Below, one piece after another: positions 13,561 through 23,768 of a stretch of DNA of 64,000 nucleotides (its first letter is position 1; every line of letters begins with the position of its first letter). A program made the translations under genes and the position numbers. The notes beneath the pieces were generated by a model that saw only the letters and a list, made by a program, of their open reading frames with translations, was not told the DNA's origin and ran no database searches. Source of the DNA: an uncultured Piscinibacter sp. (GTDB lineage: Bacteria > Pseudomonadota > Gammaproteobacteria > Burkholderiales > Burkholderiaceae_C); the NCBI RefSeq assembly GCF_937952055.1, contig NZ_CALFYO010000021.1, positions 248,001 to 312,000 of the forward strand. Reading direction: 5' to 3'.

Positions 13561-13931
13561 TGGTGGAGCTGGGGGGAATCGAACCCCCGTCCGCAAGCCA
13601 TCGTCAGGCAGATCTACATGCTTAGCTGGCTGATTTGAATTTGATGGTGCCGGCCGCGCAGCAGCACGCTGCCTTCACCACGAGTCACTTGATTTAACCC
13701 TGTGCCGAGTGACCCGGCACAGGACGAGCCAATGTGTATGACCTCGCAGTCCTCAGGTTACCCCTTGAACCCAGCCCATCGGCCAACTGTTGCGAGGCTC
13801 ACCGGTTTTAAGCGGCGAGGGCGTACGAGTTATCGTTCGCAGTTACTTTGTTTCCAGTGGATTTACGAGCGAACTGGTGCTCGGCATGCACTGTTCTGAC
13901 TCCGCACCCACGTCGAAGCCAGGTCAGCCCC
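13561..13931 (-). ncRNA. ssrA: Transfer-messenger RNA (tmRNA)
   Basis: The 371-base gene reads GGGGCTGACCTGGCTTCGAC at its 5' end and ends in GGTTCGATTCCCCCCAGC followed by TCCACCA. The two ends pair as a tRNA-like acceptor stem (GGGGCUG with CAGCUCC), and the T arm is intact. The tag frame lies at 13808-13840: resume codon GCG, then codons for NDNSYALAA and TAA, giving the degradation tag ANDNSYALAA. tmRNA with SmpB rescues stalled ribosomes and tags the unfinished proteins. It is also a common integration target; the phage-like integrase gene lies just beyond its 3' end. Confidence 0.97.
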
Positions 13932-13941
13932 AGAACGGCGT

Positions 13942-13968
13942 AGTTTAGGCCAGGGCGAGCAAGTTCAA
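13942..13968 (-). promoter_or_regulatory. Probable ssrA promoter
   Basis: On the minus strand TTGAAC (13963-13968) and TAAACT (13942-13947), 15 bases apart, lie just upstream of the tmRNA 5' end at 13931, at the right distance for a start there. They overlap the 3' end of gph. Confidence 0.45.
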
Positions 13969-14610
13969 GAGCTCGTGCGGAGATTCGATCACGTGGTGGG
14001 CACCCCAGCCATCGATCAACTCGCCCTCGCCCAGGTAGCCCCAGGCGGCCGCCACGGTGAGCATGCCCGCGGCGCGGCCGGCCTCGACGTCGCGCAGGTC
14101 ATCGCCGACGTAGACGCACTCGGCCGCACGGACGTCCAGGCGCCGCGCCGCCTCGAGCAGCGGCGCCGGATGCGGCTTGGCATGGGGCGTGGTGTCGCCG
14201 CAGACCAGCGTGGCGGCCTGCTCGTGCAGGCCCAGCGCCCGCACCAGCGGCTCGGAGAAGCGTGTCGCCTTGTTGGTGACGATGCCCCACGGCCTCGTCG
14301 CGCGCCGCAGCGCCTCCAGCACCGGCTGCATGGCCTCGAAGACGCGCGTCTCGCGCGTCATGCGTGCTTCGTAGCGCTGCAGGAACTCATCGCGCAGCGC
14401 CTCGAAGTCCGGATCCCCCGGTTGCACTTGCAGTGCCCGCCCGAGCATGCCGCGCGCGCCGGCTCCGACCATCGGCCGGAAGTGCGACAGCGGCAGCGGC
14501 GGCAGGCCGCGTGCAGTGCGCATGTCGTTGCCCGCCCCGGCGAGGTCCGGCGCACTGTCGATCAGCGTGCCGTCCAGGTCGAACAGCACCGCGCGCACGC
14601 CCCGCGTCAT
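13945..14610 (-). CDS. gph: Phosphoglycolate phosphatase
   Basis: The protein has 221 residues and belongs to the HAD superfamily. Motif I is VLFDLDGTLIDSAPDL at about residues 8-23 with the nucleophile Asp, motif II is GIVTNK, the lysine is in AKPHPAPLL, and motif IV is VYVGDDLRDVEAGRAAG. It dephosphorylates 2-phosphoglycolate formed by DNA repair or oxygenase activity. The ATG at 14610 overlaps the ubiG stop (ATGA); the ubiG-gph pair is conserved in Burkholderiales, so co-transcription is expected. The family contains other small phosphatases, but length and context favour Gph. Confidence 0.88.
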   Translation of the reverse strand: MTRGVRAVLFDLDGTLIDSAPDLAGAGNDMRTARGLPPLPLSHFRPMVGAGARGMLGRALQVQPGDPDFEALRDEFLQRYEARMTRETRVFEAMQPVLEALRRATRPWGIVTNKATRFSEPLVRALGLHEQAATLVCGDTTPHAKPHPAPLLEAARRLDVRAAECVYVGDDLRDVEAGRAAGMLTVAAAWGYLGEGELIDGWGAHHVIESPHELLNLLALA

Positions 14611-15317
14611 GACGGTTTCCGGCAGGCGATCATGTAGTTGACGCTGATGTCGGTCGACAGCCCATAGCGCCGCGTGACGGGGTTGTATTCGAGGCCTCGG
14701 GTGGTCGTGACGTCGAGGTCGGCGTCGCGGCACCAGCGCGTCAGTTCGCTCGGGCGGATGAAGCGCGCGTACTCGTGAGTGCCCTTGGGCAGCAGCTTGA
14801 GCACATGCTCGGCGCCGACGATCGCGAACAGGAAGGACTTCGGATTGCGATTGATCGTCGAGAAGAACACCCAGCCACCCGGCTTGACCATCGTCGCGCA
14901 GGCGCGCACCACCGAAGACGGGTCGGGCACGTGTTCGAGCATTTCCATGCATGTGACGACGTCGAACGCAGCGGGTGACTCCGCAGCCAGCGCCTCGGCC
15001 GCAATCTCGCGATAGCTCACCGAGGGCGTGCCCGCCTCGATGGCATGCAGCTGCGCCACCTTCAGCGGCTTGCTGGCCAGGTCGATGCCCAGCACGGTGG
15101 CCCCGCGACGCGCCATCGCATCGGACAGGATGCCACCGCCGCAACCGACGTCGAGCACGCGCTTGCCCGCGAGCGGCACCATACCGGCGATCCAGTCCAG
15201 GCGAAGCGGATTGATCTGATGCAGCGGGCGGAACTCGCTTTCCGGATCCCACCACCGGTGGGCCAGTTCGCTGAATTTGGCGAGTTCTTGCGGGTCGGCG
15301 TTCGTCGTCGTGTTCAT
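14607..15317 (-). CDS. ubiG: Ubiquinone biosynthesis O-methyltransferase UbiG
   Basis: The protein has 236 residues from the ATG at 15317 (MNTTTNADPQELAKFSELAH); an in-frame ATG eight codons upstream exists but adds no conserved sequence. It shows the UbiG signature FSELAHRWWDPESEFRPLH, the SAM motif VLDVGCGGGILSDAMARRGA, EMLEHVPDP and the hydrophobic INRNPKSFLFAIVGAE segment that associates with the membrane. It performs two O-methylations in ubiquinone synthesis. It reads leftward into gph with a 4-base overlap. The ompA terminator separates it from ompA. Confidence 0.93.
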   Translation of the reverse strand: MNTTTNADPQELAKFSELAHRWWDPESEFRPLHQINPLRLDWIAGMVPLAGKRVLDVGCGGGILSDAMARRGATVLGIDLASKPLKVAQLHAIEAGTPSVSYREIAAEALAAESPAAFDVVTCMEMLEHVPDPSSVVRACATMVKPGGWVFFSTINRNPKSFLFAIVGAEHVLKLLPKGTHEYARFIRPSELTRWCRDADLDVTTTRGLEYNPVTRRYGLSTDISVNYMIACRKPS

Positions 15318-15360
15318 GGGCTGAATCGTAGCGAAGCGCAAGGCGGCACCCCCGAAAAGA

Positions 15361-15386
15361 AGAAACCCCGCCGAGGCGGGGTTTCT
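15361..15386 (-). terminator. Intrinsic terminator after ompA
   Basis: Stem AGAAACCCCGC (15361-15371) and GCGGGGTTTCT (15376-15386) with a 4-base loop, followed on the minus strand by TTCTTTTC. It ends the ompA transcript before ubiG. Confidence 0.85.
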
Positions 15387-15404
15387 GTCAGAAGGATCCG
15401 ACGA

Positions 15405-16076
15405 TCACTTCTTGGTGCGGGTACCGACGACCTCGATCTCGACACGGCGATTCTTCGCCTTGCCTTCGCGGGTCTTGTTGTCGGCCACGGGCTGCTTCTC
15501 GCCCTTGCCTTCGGTGTACACGCGGTTCTTCTCGACGCCCTTGCTGGTCAGGTAGTCCTTGACCGCATCAGCGCGGCGCACCGACAGCTTCTGGTTGTAC
15601 GCGTCGGAACCGTCGCTGTCGGTGTGGCCGACGGCGATGATGACTTCCAGGTTGATGCCGGCCATCTTGCTGACCAGATCGTCCAGCTTCGCCTTGCCCT
15701 CGGGCTTCAAAACCGCCTTGTTGGTGTCGAAGAACGCGTCAGCCGCGAAGGTGACCTTCTCGCTCACCGGGGCAGCCGGCGGCGGCGGCGGCGGGGGCGG
15801 CGGAGCCACAGGGGCCGGGGCCGGGGCCGGGGCAGGCGCGGGAGCAGGCGGCGGCGGCGGCGGCGGCTCCTTCTTCAGAGCCCCATCGCAGACGTCCTTC
15901 GCGGTCGCGGGCGTCCAGTTGGCGTCACGCCAGCACAGCTCATTGGTGCCGTTCTTCCAGACATTGCCGTTGCTGTCGACCCAGTTGTCGACGGTGGTCT
16001 GGGCGAATGCGCCCGAGGCCGAGGCAGCCAGGGCGGCAGATGCAAAGAGCGATGCCACCGTGTTCAGTTTCTTCAT
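15405..16076 (-). CDS. OmpA-family outer membrane protein with proline-rich linker
   Basis: The protein has 223 residues. The ATG at 16076 has GAGAGGAGAA upstream and begins a signal peptide (MKKLNTVASLFASAALAASA, cleavage after GAFAQ). Residues 25-65 form a short N-terminal region (VDNWVDSNGNVWKNGTNELC, then CDGAL), too short for a beta-barrel. Residues 68-100 are a run of Pro and Ala (two poly-Pro tracts around an AP repeat). Residues 105-223 are the OmpA C-terminal peptidoglycan-binding domain (DAFFDTNKAVLKPEGKAKLD, VGHTDSDGSDAYNQKLSVRR, NRRVEIEV). It anchors the outer membrane to the cell wall. It lies divergently to gyrA, a common arrangement in this order. Confidence 0.88.
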   Translation of the reverse strand: MKKLNTVASLFASAALAASASGAFAQTTVDNWVDSNGNVWKNGTNELCWRDANWTPATAKDVCDGALKKEPPPPPPPAPAPAPAPAPAPVAPPPPPPPPPAAPVSEKVTFAADAFFDTNKAVLKPEGKAKLDDLVSKMAGINLEVIIAVGHTDSDGSDAYNQKLSVRRADAVKDYLTSKGVEKNRVYTEGKGEKQPVADNKTREGKAKNRRVEIEVVGTRTKK

Positions 16077-16277
16077 GATTCTCCTCTCGAGGGAATTGAG
16101 CAGTTGGTCTGCAATAACGTCCGACCCGGGTTCGGATGGTGCTGGTAAACCCCCGCTTACCGGGCGCCGACCACCGATGTGAGATTGTGCCATAGCAGTT
16201 TTGCCAGACAGGACTTTGGTCAAGGCCTGGTCACTCTTCCAAGGCGCTGTTGCGCCCGCACGACAACCGACGGGAAC

Positions 16278-16283
16278 TAGAAT
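16278..16283 (+). promoter_or_regulatory. Candidate -10 element of gyrA
   Basis: TAGAAT in the context ACTAGAATCAC, 75 bases before the gyrA ATG. The same CTAGAAT string precedes lapA and trhO. No matching -35 was found at 16-18 bases. Confidence 0.4.
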
Positions 16284-16357
16284 CACATGTTTGGCCTCGC
16301 GCCTCGGCGCCGTGCGCCTGCCTGCGACTCTCTCCGCGCCCACCTTCGCCCTTTCGC

Positions 16358-18984
<2,627 letters not shown>

Positions 18985-18985
<1 letters not shown>

Positions 18986-19566
18986 TGCGCGTACTCGTCA
19001 TTCTGGCGCTGATCACCGGCGCCACGCTTGCGCACGCGCAGGCCAACCCGAAGAAGGAACTCGTCGCCAAGTTGCTGCAGCTGCAGCAAGGCAGCATCGA
19101 GGGCCTGGCACGCACCATCGTCGAGCGCCCGGCGGTGCAGATGATGCAGGCCGCCGCCACCACGCTGCAGGCGCAGGTGCCGCCGGCACGGCGCGAAGCC
19201 GTGGCGAAGTCGGTCGACGCCGACATCCGCAAGTTTGTCGACGAGGCCACGCCCATCCTCGCGGAGCGCGCGCTGAAGATCGCGCCGGCGGCTTACGGCG
19301 CGCAGCTCGAGGAGAAGTTCAGCGAGGACGAATTGCGCCAGCTGATCGCTTGGCTCGAATCGCCGGTGAACAGGAAGTTCCAGCAGCAGTTGCCGGAACT
19401 GCAGAACACCTTCACGCAGAAGCTCGTCGCCGAGGCCGGCCCGTTGCTCGACGCCAAGCTGCAGGCGCTGCAGCGCAAGCTGCAGGCGACGCTGGCACCG
19501 GCGAGCGCCGGGTCGGCGCCGGCGGCCAAGCCGGCGGCGGCCCCGGCCAAGGCTGCTTCGAAGTGA
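18985..19566 (+). CDS. DUF2059 domain periplasmic protein
   Basis: The protein has 193 residues with a signal peptide MRVLVILALITGATLAHAQA (cleavage near residue 19). The DUF2059 core is helical: KELVAKLLQLQQGSIEGLAR, then APAAYGAQLEEKFSEDELRQ and LIAWLESPVNRKFQQQLPEL. The tail is rich in Ala, Pro and Lys. The function of DUF2059 is unknown; proteins of this type are common directly after gyrA in Burkholderiales. The start overlaps the gyrA stop as TGATG, so it is translated with gyrA. Confidence 0.85.
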
Positions 19567-19587
19567 TGCGACAATTTCGCGCTCGCC

Positions 19588-20694
19588 ATGGCTGACTCTC
19601 CGACCGCGCCCCACCCCGATCTGCTCACGCTGCGCCAACAGATCGATGGGCTCGACCGCGAGTTGCTGGCACTGCTGAACCGCCGCGCGTCACTGGCGCA
19701 GCAGGTCGGCGAAATCAAGAAGATGGAAGGCTCGGTGGTGTTCCGCCCCGAGCGCGAGGCCCAGGTCATCGACGGCCTGAAGGCGGCCAACCCGGGTCCG
19801 CTGAAGTCGGAGAGCGTGGCGCCGATCTGGCGCGAGATCATGTCGGCCTGCCGGGCGCTCGAGACGCCGACGCGCGTCGCCTACCTCGGCCCGGCCGGCA
19901 CCTTCAGCGAGGAGGCCGCACTGGGCTTCTTCGGCTCCTCGATCGTCAAGGTGCCCTGCGCCAATTTCGACGAGGTGCTGCACAACACCGTGGCCGGCTC
20001 GGCCGACTTCGGCGTCGTGCCGGTGGAGAACTCGACCGAGGGCGTGGTGACGCGCTCGCTCGACCTGTTCCTGACCACCCCGCTGTTCATCATCGGCGAG
20101 ACCAGCCTGCTGGTACGTCACAACCTGCTGCGTCGCGAGAACGCGCTGGAAGGCATCACCGCGGTGTGCGCCCATCCGCAGGCGCTCGCGCAATGCCATG
20201 GCTGGTTGTCGCTGCACCTGCCGAAGGTCGAGCGCCGACCGGTGGCGAGCAACGCCGAAGGCGCGCGGCTGGCCGCGGCCGACGCCTCGCTCGCTGCGAT
20301 CGCGAGCGAGCGCGCCGGCAGCGAGTTCGGCCTGCACGTCGTCTCGCCGGCCATCCAGGACGAAGCTCACAACCGCACCCGCTTTGCCATCCTCGCCCAT
20401 CCGGACCGCCACCCACGCCCGTCGGCCTCGGGCCACGACTGCACGAGCCTCGTCGTCTCGGTGGACAACCGGCCCGGCGCGGTGCACGACATGCTCGTGC
20501 CGCTGAAGAAGCATGGCGTGTCGATGAGCCGCTTCGAGTCCCGTCCGGCGCGATCGGGGCAGTGGGAGTACTACTTCTACATCGACCTGCAGGGCCACCC
20601 CGACCAGCCGCATGTCGCGGCCGCAATGCAGGAACTGCGCGCCGTCTGCGCCTTCTTCAAGGTGCTGGGCACCTACCCCATCGACGTGCACTGA
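19588..20694 (+). CDS. pheA: Bifunctional chorismate mutase / prephenate dehydratase (P-protein)
   Basis: The protein has 368 residues. Residues 10-95 form the AroQ chorismate mutase helix bundle (LRQQIDGLDRELLALLNRRA, IKKMEGSVVFRPERE). Residues 98-275 are prephenate dehydratase (VAYLGPAGTFSEEAAL; VVPVENSTEGVV; the catalytic TRF in HNRTRFAIL). Residues 285-368 are the ACT regulatory domain, with NRPGAVHDML and the Phe-binding SRFESRPA. It converts chorismate to phenylpyruvate and should be feedback-inhibited by phenylalanine. serC, which often lies just before pheA in related bacteria, is not present here. tyrA follows after 12 bases. Confidence 0.97.
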   Translation: MADSPTAPHPDLLTLRQQIDGLDRELLALLNRRASLAQQVGEIKKMEGSVVFRPEREAQVIDGLKAANPGPLKSESVAPIWREIMSACRALETPTRVAYLGPAGTFSEEAALGFFGSSIVKVPCANFDEVLHNTVAGSADFGVVPVENSTEGVVTRSLDLFLTTPLFIIGETSLLVRHNLLRRENALEGITAVCAHPQALAQCHGWLSLHLPKVERRPVASNAEGARLAAADASLAAIASERAGSEFGLHVVSPAIQDEAHNRTRFAILAHPDRHPRPSASGHDCTSLVVSVDNRPGAVHDMLVPLKKHGVSMSRFESRPARSGQWEYYFYIDLQGHPDQPHVAAAMQELRAVCAFFKVLGTYPIDVH

Positions 20695-20706
20695 TCGGTC
20701 TCAAGG

Positions 20707-21585
20707 ATGTTCAACCAGCTCGGCGTCATCGGTTGCGGTTTGATGGGCGGCTCCTTCGCCCTGGCGCTCAAGCGCGCCGGCCTCGTCAAGCGCGTCATCG
20801 GCTACAGCAAGTCGCCGTCCACGACGGAGAAGGCGCGCCAGCTCGGCGTCATCGACCAGGTCGCCGAGTCGGCGCTGCTGGCCGTGTCGGGCTCCGACAT
20901 CGTGCTGATCGCCGTGCCGGTGGCCGCCACCGAGTCCACCTTCAAGGCGATCCGCCACCTCGTCGAGCCCGGCGTGCTCGTCATGGACGTCGGCTCGACC
21001 AAGCGCGACGTGGTGGACGCGGCGCGGCGCGTGCTCAAGGAGCGCATCCCGTCGTTCGTGCCGGCGCACCCGATCGCCGGCAAGGAAGTGGCCGGCATCG
21101 CCCATGCGGACTCGGCGCTCTACAGCGGCCGCCAGGTGATCCTCACTCCGCTGCCGCAGACCACGCCCGAACTGGTGCAGAAGGCCACCGACTGCTGGGC
21201 GGCGATCGGCGCCCAGGTGCTGCGCATGACGCCGGAGAACCACGACGCCGCGTTCGCTGCCGTCAGCCACCTGCCACACATGCTGGCCTTCTCCTACTTC
21301 AACTCGGTGACCCACCAGCCGGCCGGGCGTGACTTCCTCTCGCTCGCCGGGCCGGGCTTCCGCGATTTCACGCGAATCGCTGCCAGCGACCCGACGGTGT
21401 GGCGCGACATCCTGATGTCCAACCGCGAAGAGATCCTGAAGCAGTCGCAGCGCTTCCGGCACACGCTCGACGCGATGGAGCACGTGATCAAGACGGGCAA
21501 CGCCGAGGCGCTCGAGGACCTGATCCGCAAGGCCTCCGACGCACGCGGCGGCTGGCAGATGGGCGCCGGCAAACCGAACCGTTGA
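20707..21585 (+). CDS. tyrA: Prephenate dehydrogenase
   Basis: The protein has 292 residues. An N-terminal Rossmann motif (LGVIGCGLMGGSFALALKRA) binds NAD(P); DVGSTKRDVVDA, FVPAHPIAGKEVAG and VSHLPHMLAFSYF are the active-site segments of the TyrA family, with the catalytic His in SHLPH. It oxidatively decarboxylates prephenate to 4-hydroxyphenylpyruvate for tyrosine. No ACT domain or chorismate mutase domain is fused to it. It lies between pheA and the aroA-cmk fusion, forming one aromatic amino acid operon. Confidence 0.96.
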   Translation: MFNQLGVIGCGLMGGSFALALKRAGLVKRVIGYSKSPSTTEKARQLGVIDQVAESALLAVSGSDIVLIAVPVAATESTFKAIRHLVEPGVLVMDVGSTKRDVVDAARRVLKERIPSFVPAHPIAGKEVAGIAHADSALYSGRQVILTPLPQTTPELVQKATDCWAAIGAQVLRMTPENHDAAFAAVSHLPHMLAFSYFNSVTHQPAGRDFLSLAGPGFRDFTRIAASDPTVWRDILMSNREEILKQSQRFRHTLDAMEHVIKTGNAEALEDLIRKASDARGGWQMGAGKPNR

Positions 21586-21634
21586 CAAGCTGCGCCCTGC
21601 CGGGCCGATTGCTGCCGTTGCCTTTGCCGCGCCG

Positions 21635-23626
21635 ATGTTCACCACTCGCTTCCTCGACCTTCCCTCGCTGAGCTCGGCTGCTGGCACGGTGCGGCTGCCC
21701 GGCTCGAAGAGCATCTCCAACCGCGTGCTGCTGCTCGCCGGGTTGAGCGAGGGCACGACGGTCGTGCACGACCTGCTCGATTCGGACGACACGCAGGTGA
21801 TGCTGGCCGCCCTGGCTCAGCTTGGATGCCGGCTCGAGCGCGAAGGCGATGTGCTGCGTGTCACCGGCCTGGGCGGAAAGCTCGGCGTGCACGAGGCCCG
21901 GCTCTTCCTCGGCAATGCCGGCACGGCAATGCGCCCGCTCACCGCGGCGCTCGCCCTGCTCGCCGCCGAGCAGGGCGGCCGCTTCGAGCTCTCCGGCGTG
22001 CCGCGCATGCACGAGCGACCGATCGGCGACCTCGTCGACGCGCTGCGCCAGCTCGGCTGCACGATCGACTACACCGGCAACGACGGCTACCCGCCGCTGC
22101 GCCTGGGCAGCACGGGCACGCCGCCGCGCACCGCACGGCCGATCCGCGTTCGCGGCGACGTTTCCAGCCAGTTCCTGACCGCGCTGCTGCTCGCGCTGCC
22201 GCTGGTGGCGCGTTCCGGCGAGATCGTCGTCGAGGTCGAAGGCGAGCTGATCTCCAAGCCCTACGTCGAGATCACCCTGAACCTGCTCGCACGCTTCGGC
22301 ATCGCCGTGCAGCGCGAAGGCTGGCAGCGCTTCACGATTCCCGCCGGCTGCGCCTACCGTTCGCCCGGCAGCATTCACGTCGAGGGGGATGCGTCATCGG
22401 CGTCGTACTTCGTCGCGCTCGGCGCCATTGCCGCCGCCGGCGATTCGGTGCGCATCGAAGGCGTGGGCACGGACTCCATCCAGGGCGACATCCGTTTCGT
22501 CGAGGCCGCGCAGGCGATGGGCGCGGCGGTCGCCGGGGGCCCCGGCTGGATCGAGGTGAGGCGCGGTCGCTGGCCACTGGCCGCCATCACGCTGGACTGC
22601 AACCACATCCCCGATGCGGCGATGACACTGGCGGTGATGGCGCTGTTCGCCGACGGCACGACGCGGCTGACCAACATCGCGAGCTGGCGCGTCAAGGAGA
22701 CCGACCGCATCACCGCGATGGCGGCCGAACTGCGCAAGCTCGGCGCGACCGTGAACGAGGGCGCCGACTTCATCGCGGTCACGCCACCGGCCGCACTCTC
22801 GCCTGCGGCGATCCGAACCTACGACGATCACCGTATCGCGATGTGCTTCTCGCTGGCCGCCTTCGGCCGCGTGCCGGTGCGCATCCTCGACCCGAAGTGC
22901 GTCGGCAAGACCTTCCCCGACTACTTCGAGGCACTGTTCGACCTGGTGCGCACGCCCGTCGAGGCCGTGCCTGTGATCACTGTCGACGGACCCACCGCTT
23001 CCGGCAAGGGCACCCTGGCCAGCGCGGTGGCCAAGGCGCTCGGCTACCACTTCCTCGATTCCGGCGCTGTGTATCGTGCCACCGCGCTGTCGGCGATGCG
23101 CGTCGGCGTGACGGCCGACGACGAAGCCTCGCTGGCGCGGATCGCGGCGACATTGCCGCTGCACTTCATCGGCGGCGACGCCCACCTCGGCGACGAAAGC
23201 GTCGCCGACGCGCTGCGCGCCGAGGACGTCGGCGCCATGGCCTCCAGGGTGTCGGCCTGGCCGGCAGTGCGCGAGGCGCTTCGCCAGCTGCAGCTCTCGT
23301 TCCGGCGCGTGCCCGGCCTGGTGGCCGATGGGCGCGACATGGGCACGGTGATCTTCCCCGGGGCCGACCTCAAGGTGTTCCTCACCGCGAGCGCTGCGAC
23401 GCGCGCGGAGCGCCGCTACAAGCAGTTGATTTCAAAGGGAATTTCGGCTAACATCTCCACCCTTCGCGCCGACCTCGAAGCACGCGACGAGCGGGATCGA
23501 AACCGCAGCGTCGCCCCCTTGAAGCCGGCCGAAGATGCGCTGTTGCTTGACAACTCGGCCCTCACCGTCGAAGCCTCGATGGAACAGGTGCTGGATGCCT
23601 GGGAGCAGCGTCGGCCCTTCGGCTGA
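21635..23626 (+). CDS. AroA-Cmk fusion: EPSP synthase / cytidylate kinase
   Basis: The protein has 663 residues with two enzymes in one chain. Residues 1-440 are 3-phosphoshikimate 1-carboxyvinyltransferase: LPGSKSISNRVLLLAGL binds shikimate-3-phosphate, LFLGNAGTAMRPLTA binds PEP, and RVKETDRI and DDHRIAM complete the site. Residues 445-663 are cytidylate kinase, with P-loop VDGPTASGKGTLAS, then DGRDMGTVIFP and the lid ARDERDRNRS. The first makes EPSP in the shikimate pathway, the second phosphorylates CMP and dCMP. The fusion is known from several Burkholderiales. Both halves look complete. The region after the stop is a 140-base leader of rpsA. Confidence 0.96.
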   Translation: MFTTRFLDLPSLSSAAGTVRLPGSKSISNRVLLLAGLSEGTTVVHDLLDSDDTQVMLAALAQLGCRLEREGDVLRVTGLGGKLGVHEARLFLGNAGTAMRPLTAALALLAAEQGGRFELSGVPRMHERPIGDLVDALRQLGCTIDYTGNDGYPPLRLGSTGTPPRTARPIRVRGDVSSQFLTALLLALPLVARSGEIVVEVEGELISKPYVEITLNLLARFGIAVQREGWQRFTIPAGCAYRSPGSIHVEGDASSASYFVALGAIAAAGDSVRIEGVGTDSIQGDIRFVEAAQAMGAAVAGGPGWIEVRRGRWPLAAITLDCNHIPDAAMTLAVMALFADGTTRLTNIASWRVKETDRITAMAAELRKLGATVNEGADFIAVTPPAALSPAAIRTYDDHRIAMCFSLAAFGRVPVRILDPKCVGKTFPDYFEALFDLVRTPVEAVPVITVDGPTASGKGTLASAVAKALGYHFLDSGAVYRATALSAMRVGVTADDEASLARIAATLPLHFIGGDAHLGDESVADALRAEDVGAMASRVSAWPAVREALRQLQLSFRRVPGLVADGRDMGTVIFPGADLKVFLTASAATRAERRYKQLISKGISANISTLRADLEARDERDRNRSVAPLKPAEDALLLDNSALTVEASMEQVLDAWEQRRPFG

Positions 23627-23768
23627 AGCCACTCGCGAGTGGCTCGGCCGCCGGGTCGGAAGTGGCGAAAGAGAAGGCCCGTCGCCTTCCCTCCAGTGCC
23701 GCAAGGCACGCCGAGGCGACGGAATGGTCAAACCCAACCCCGCAGCGGAAGCTGCACCGAGAAGCTCC

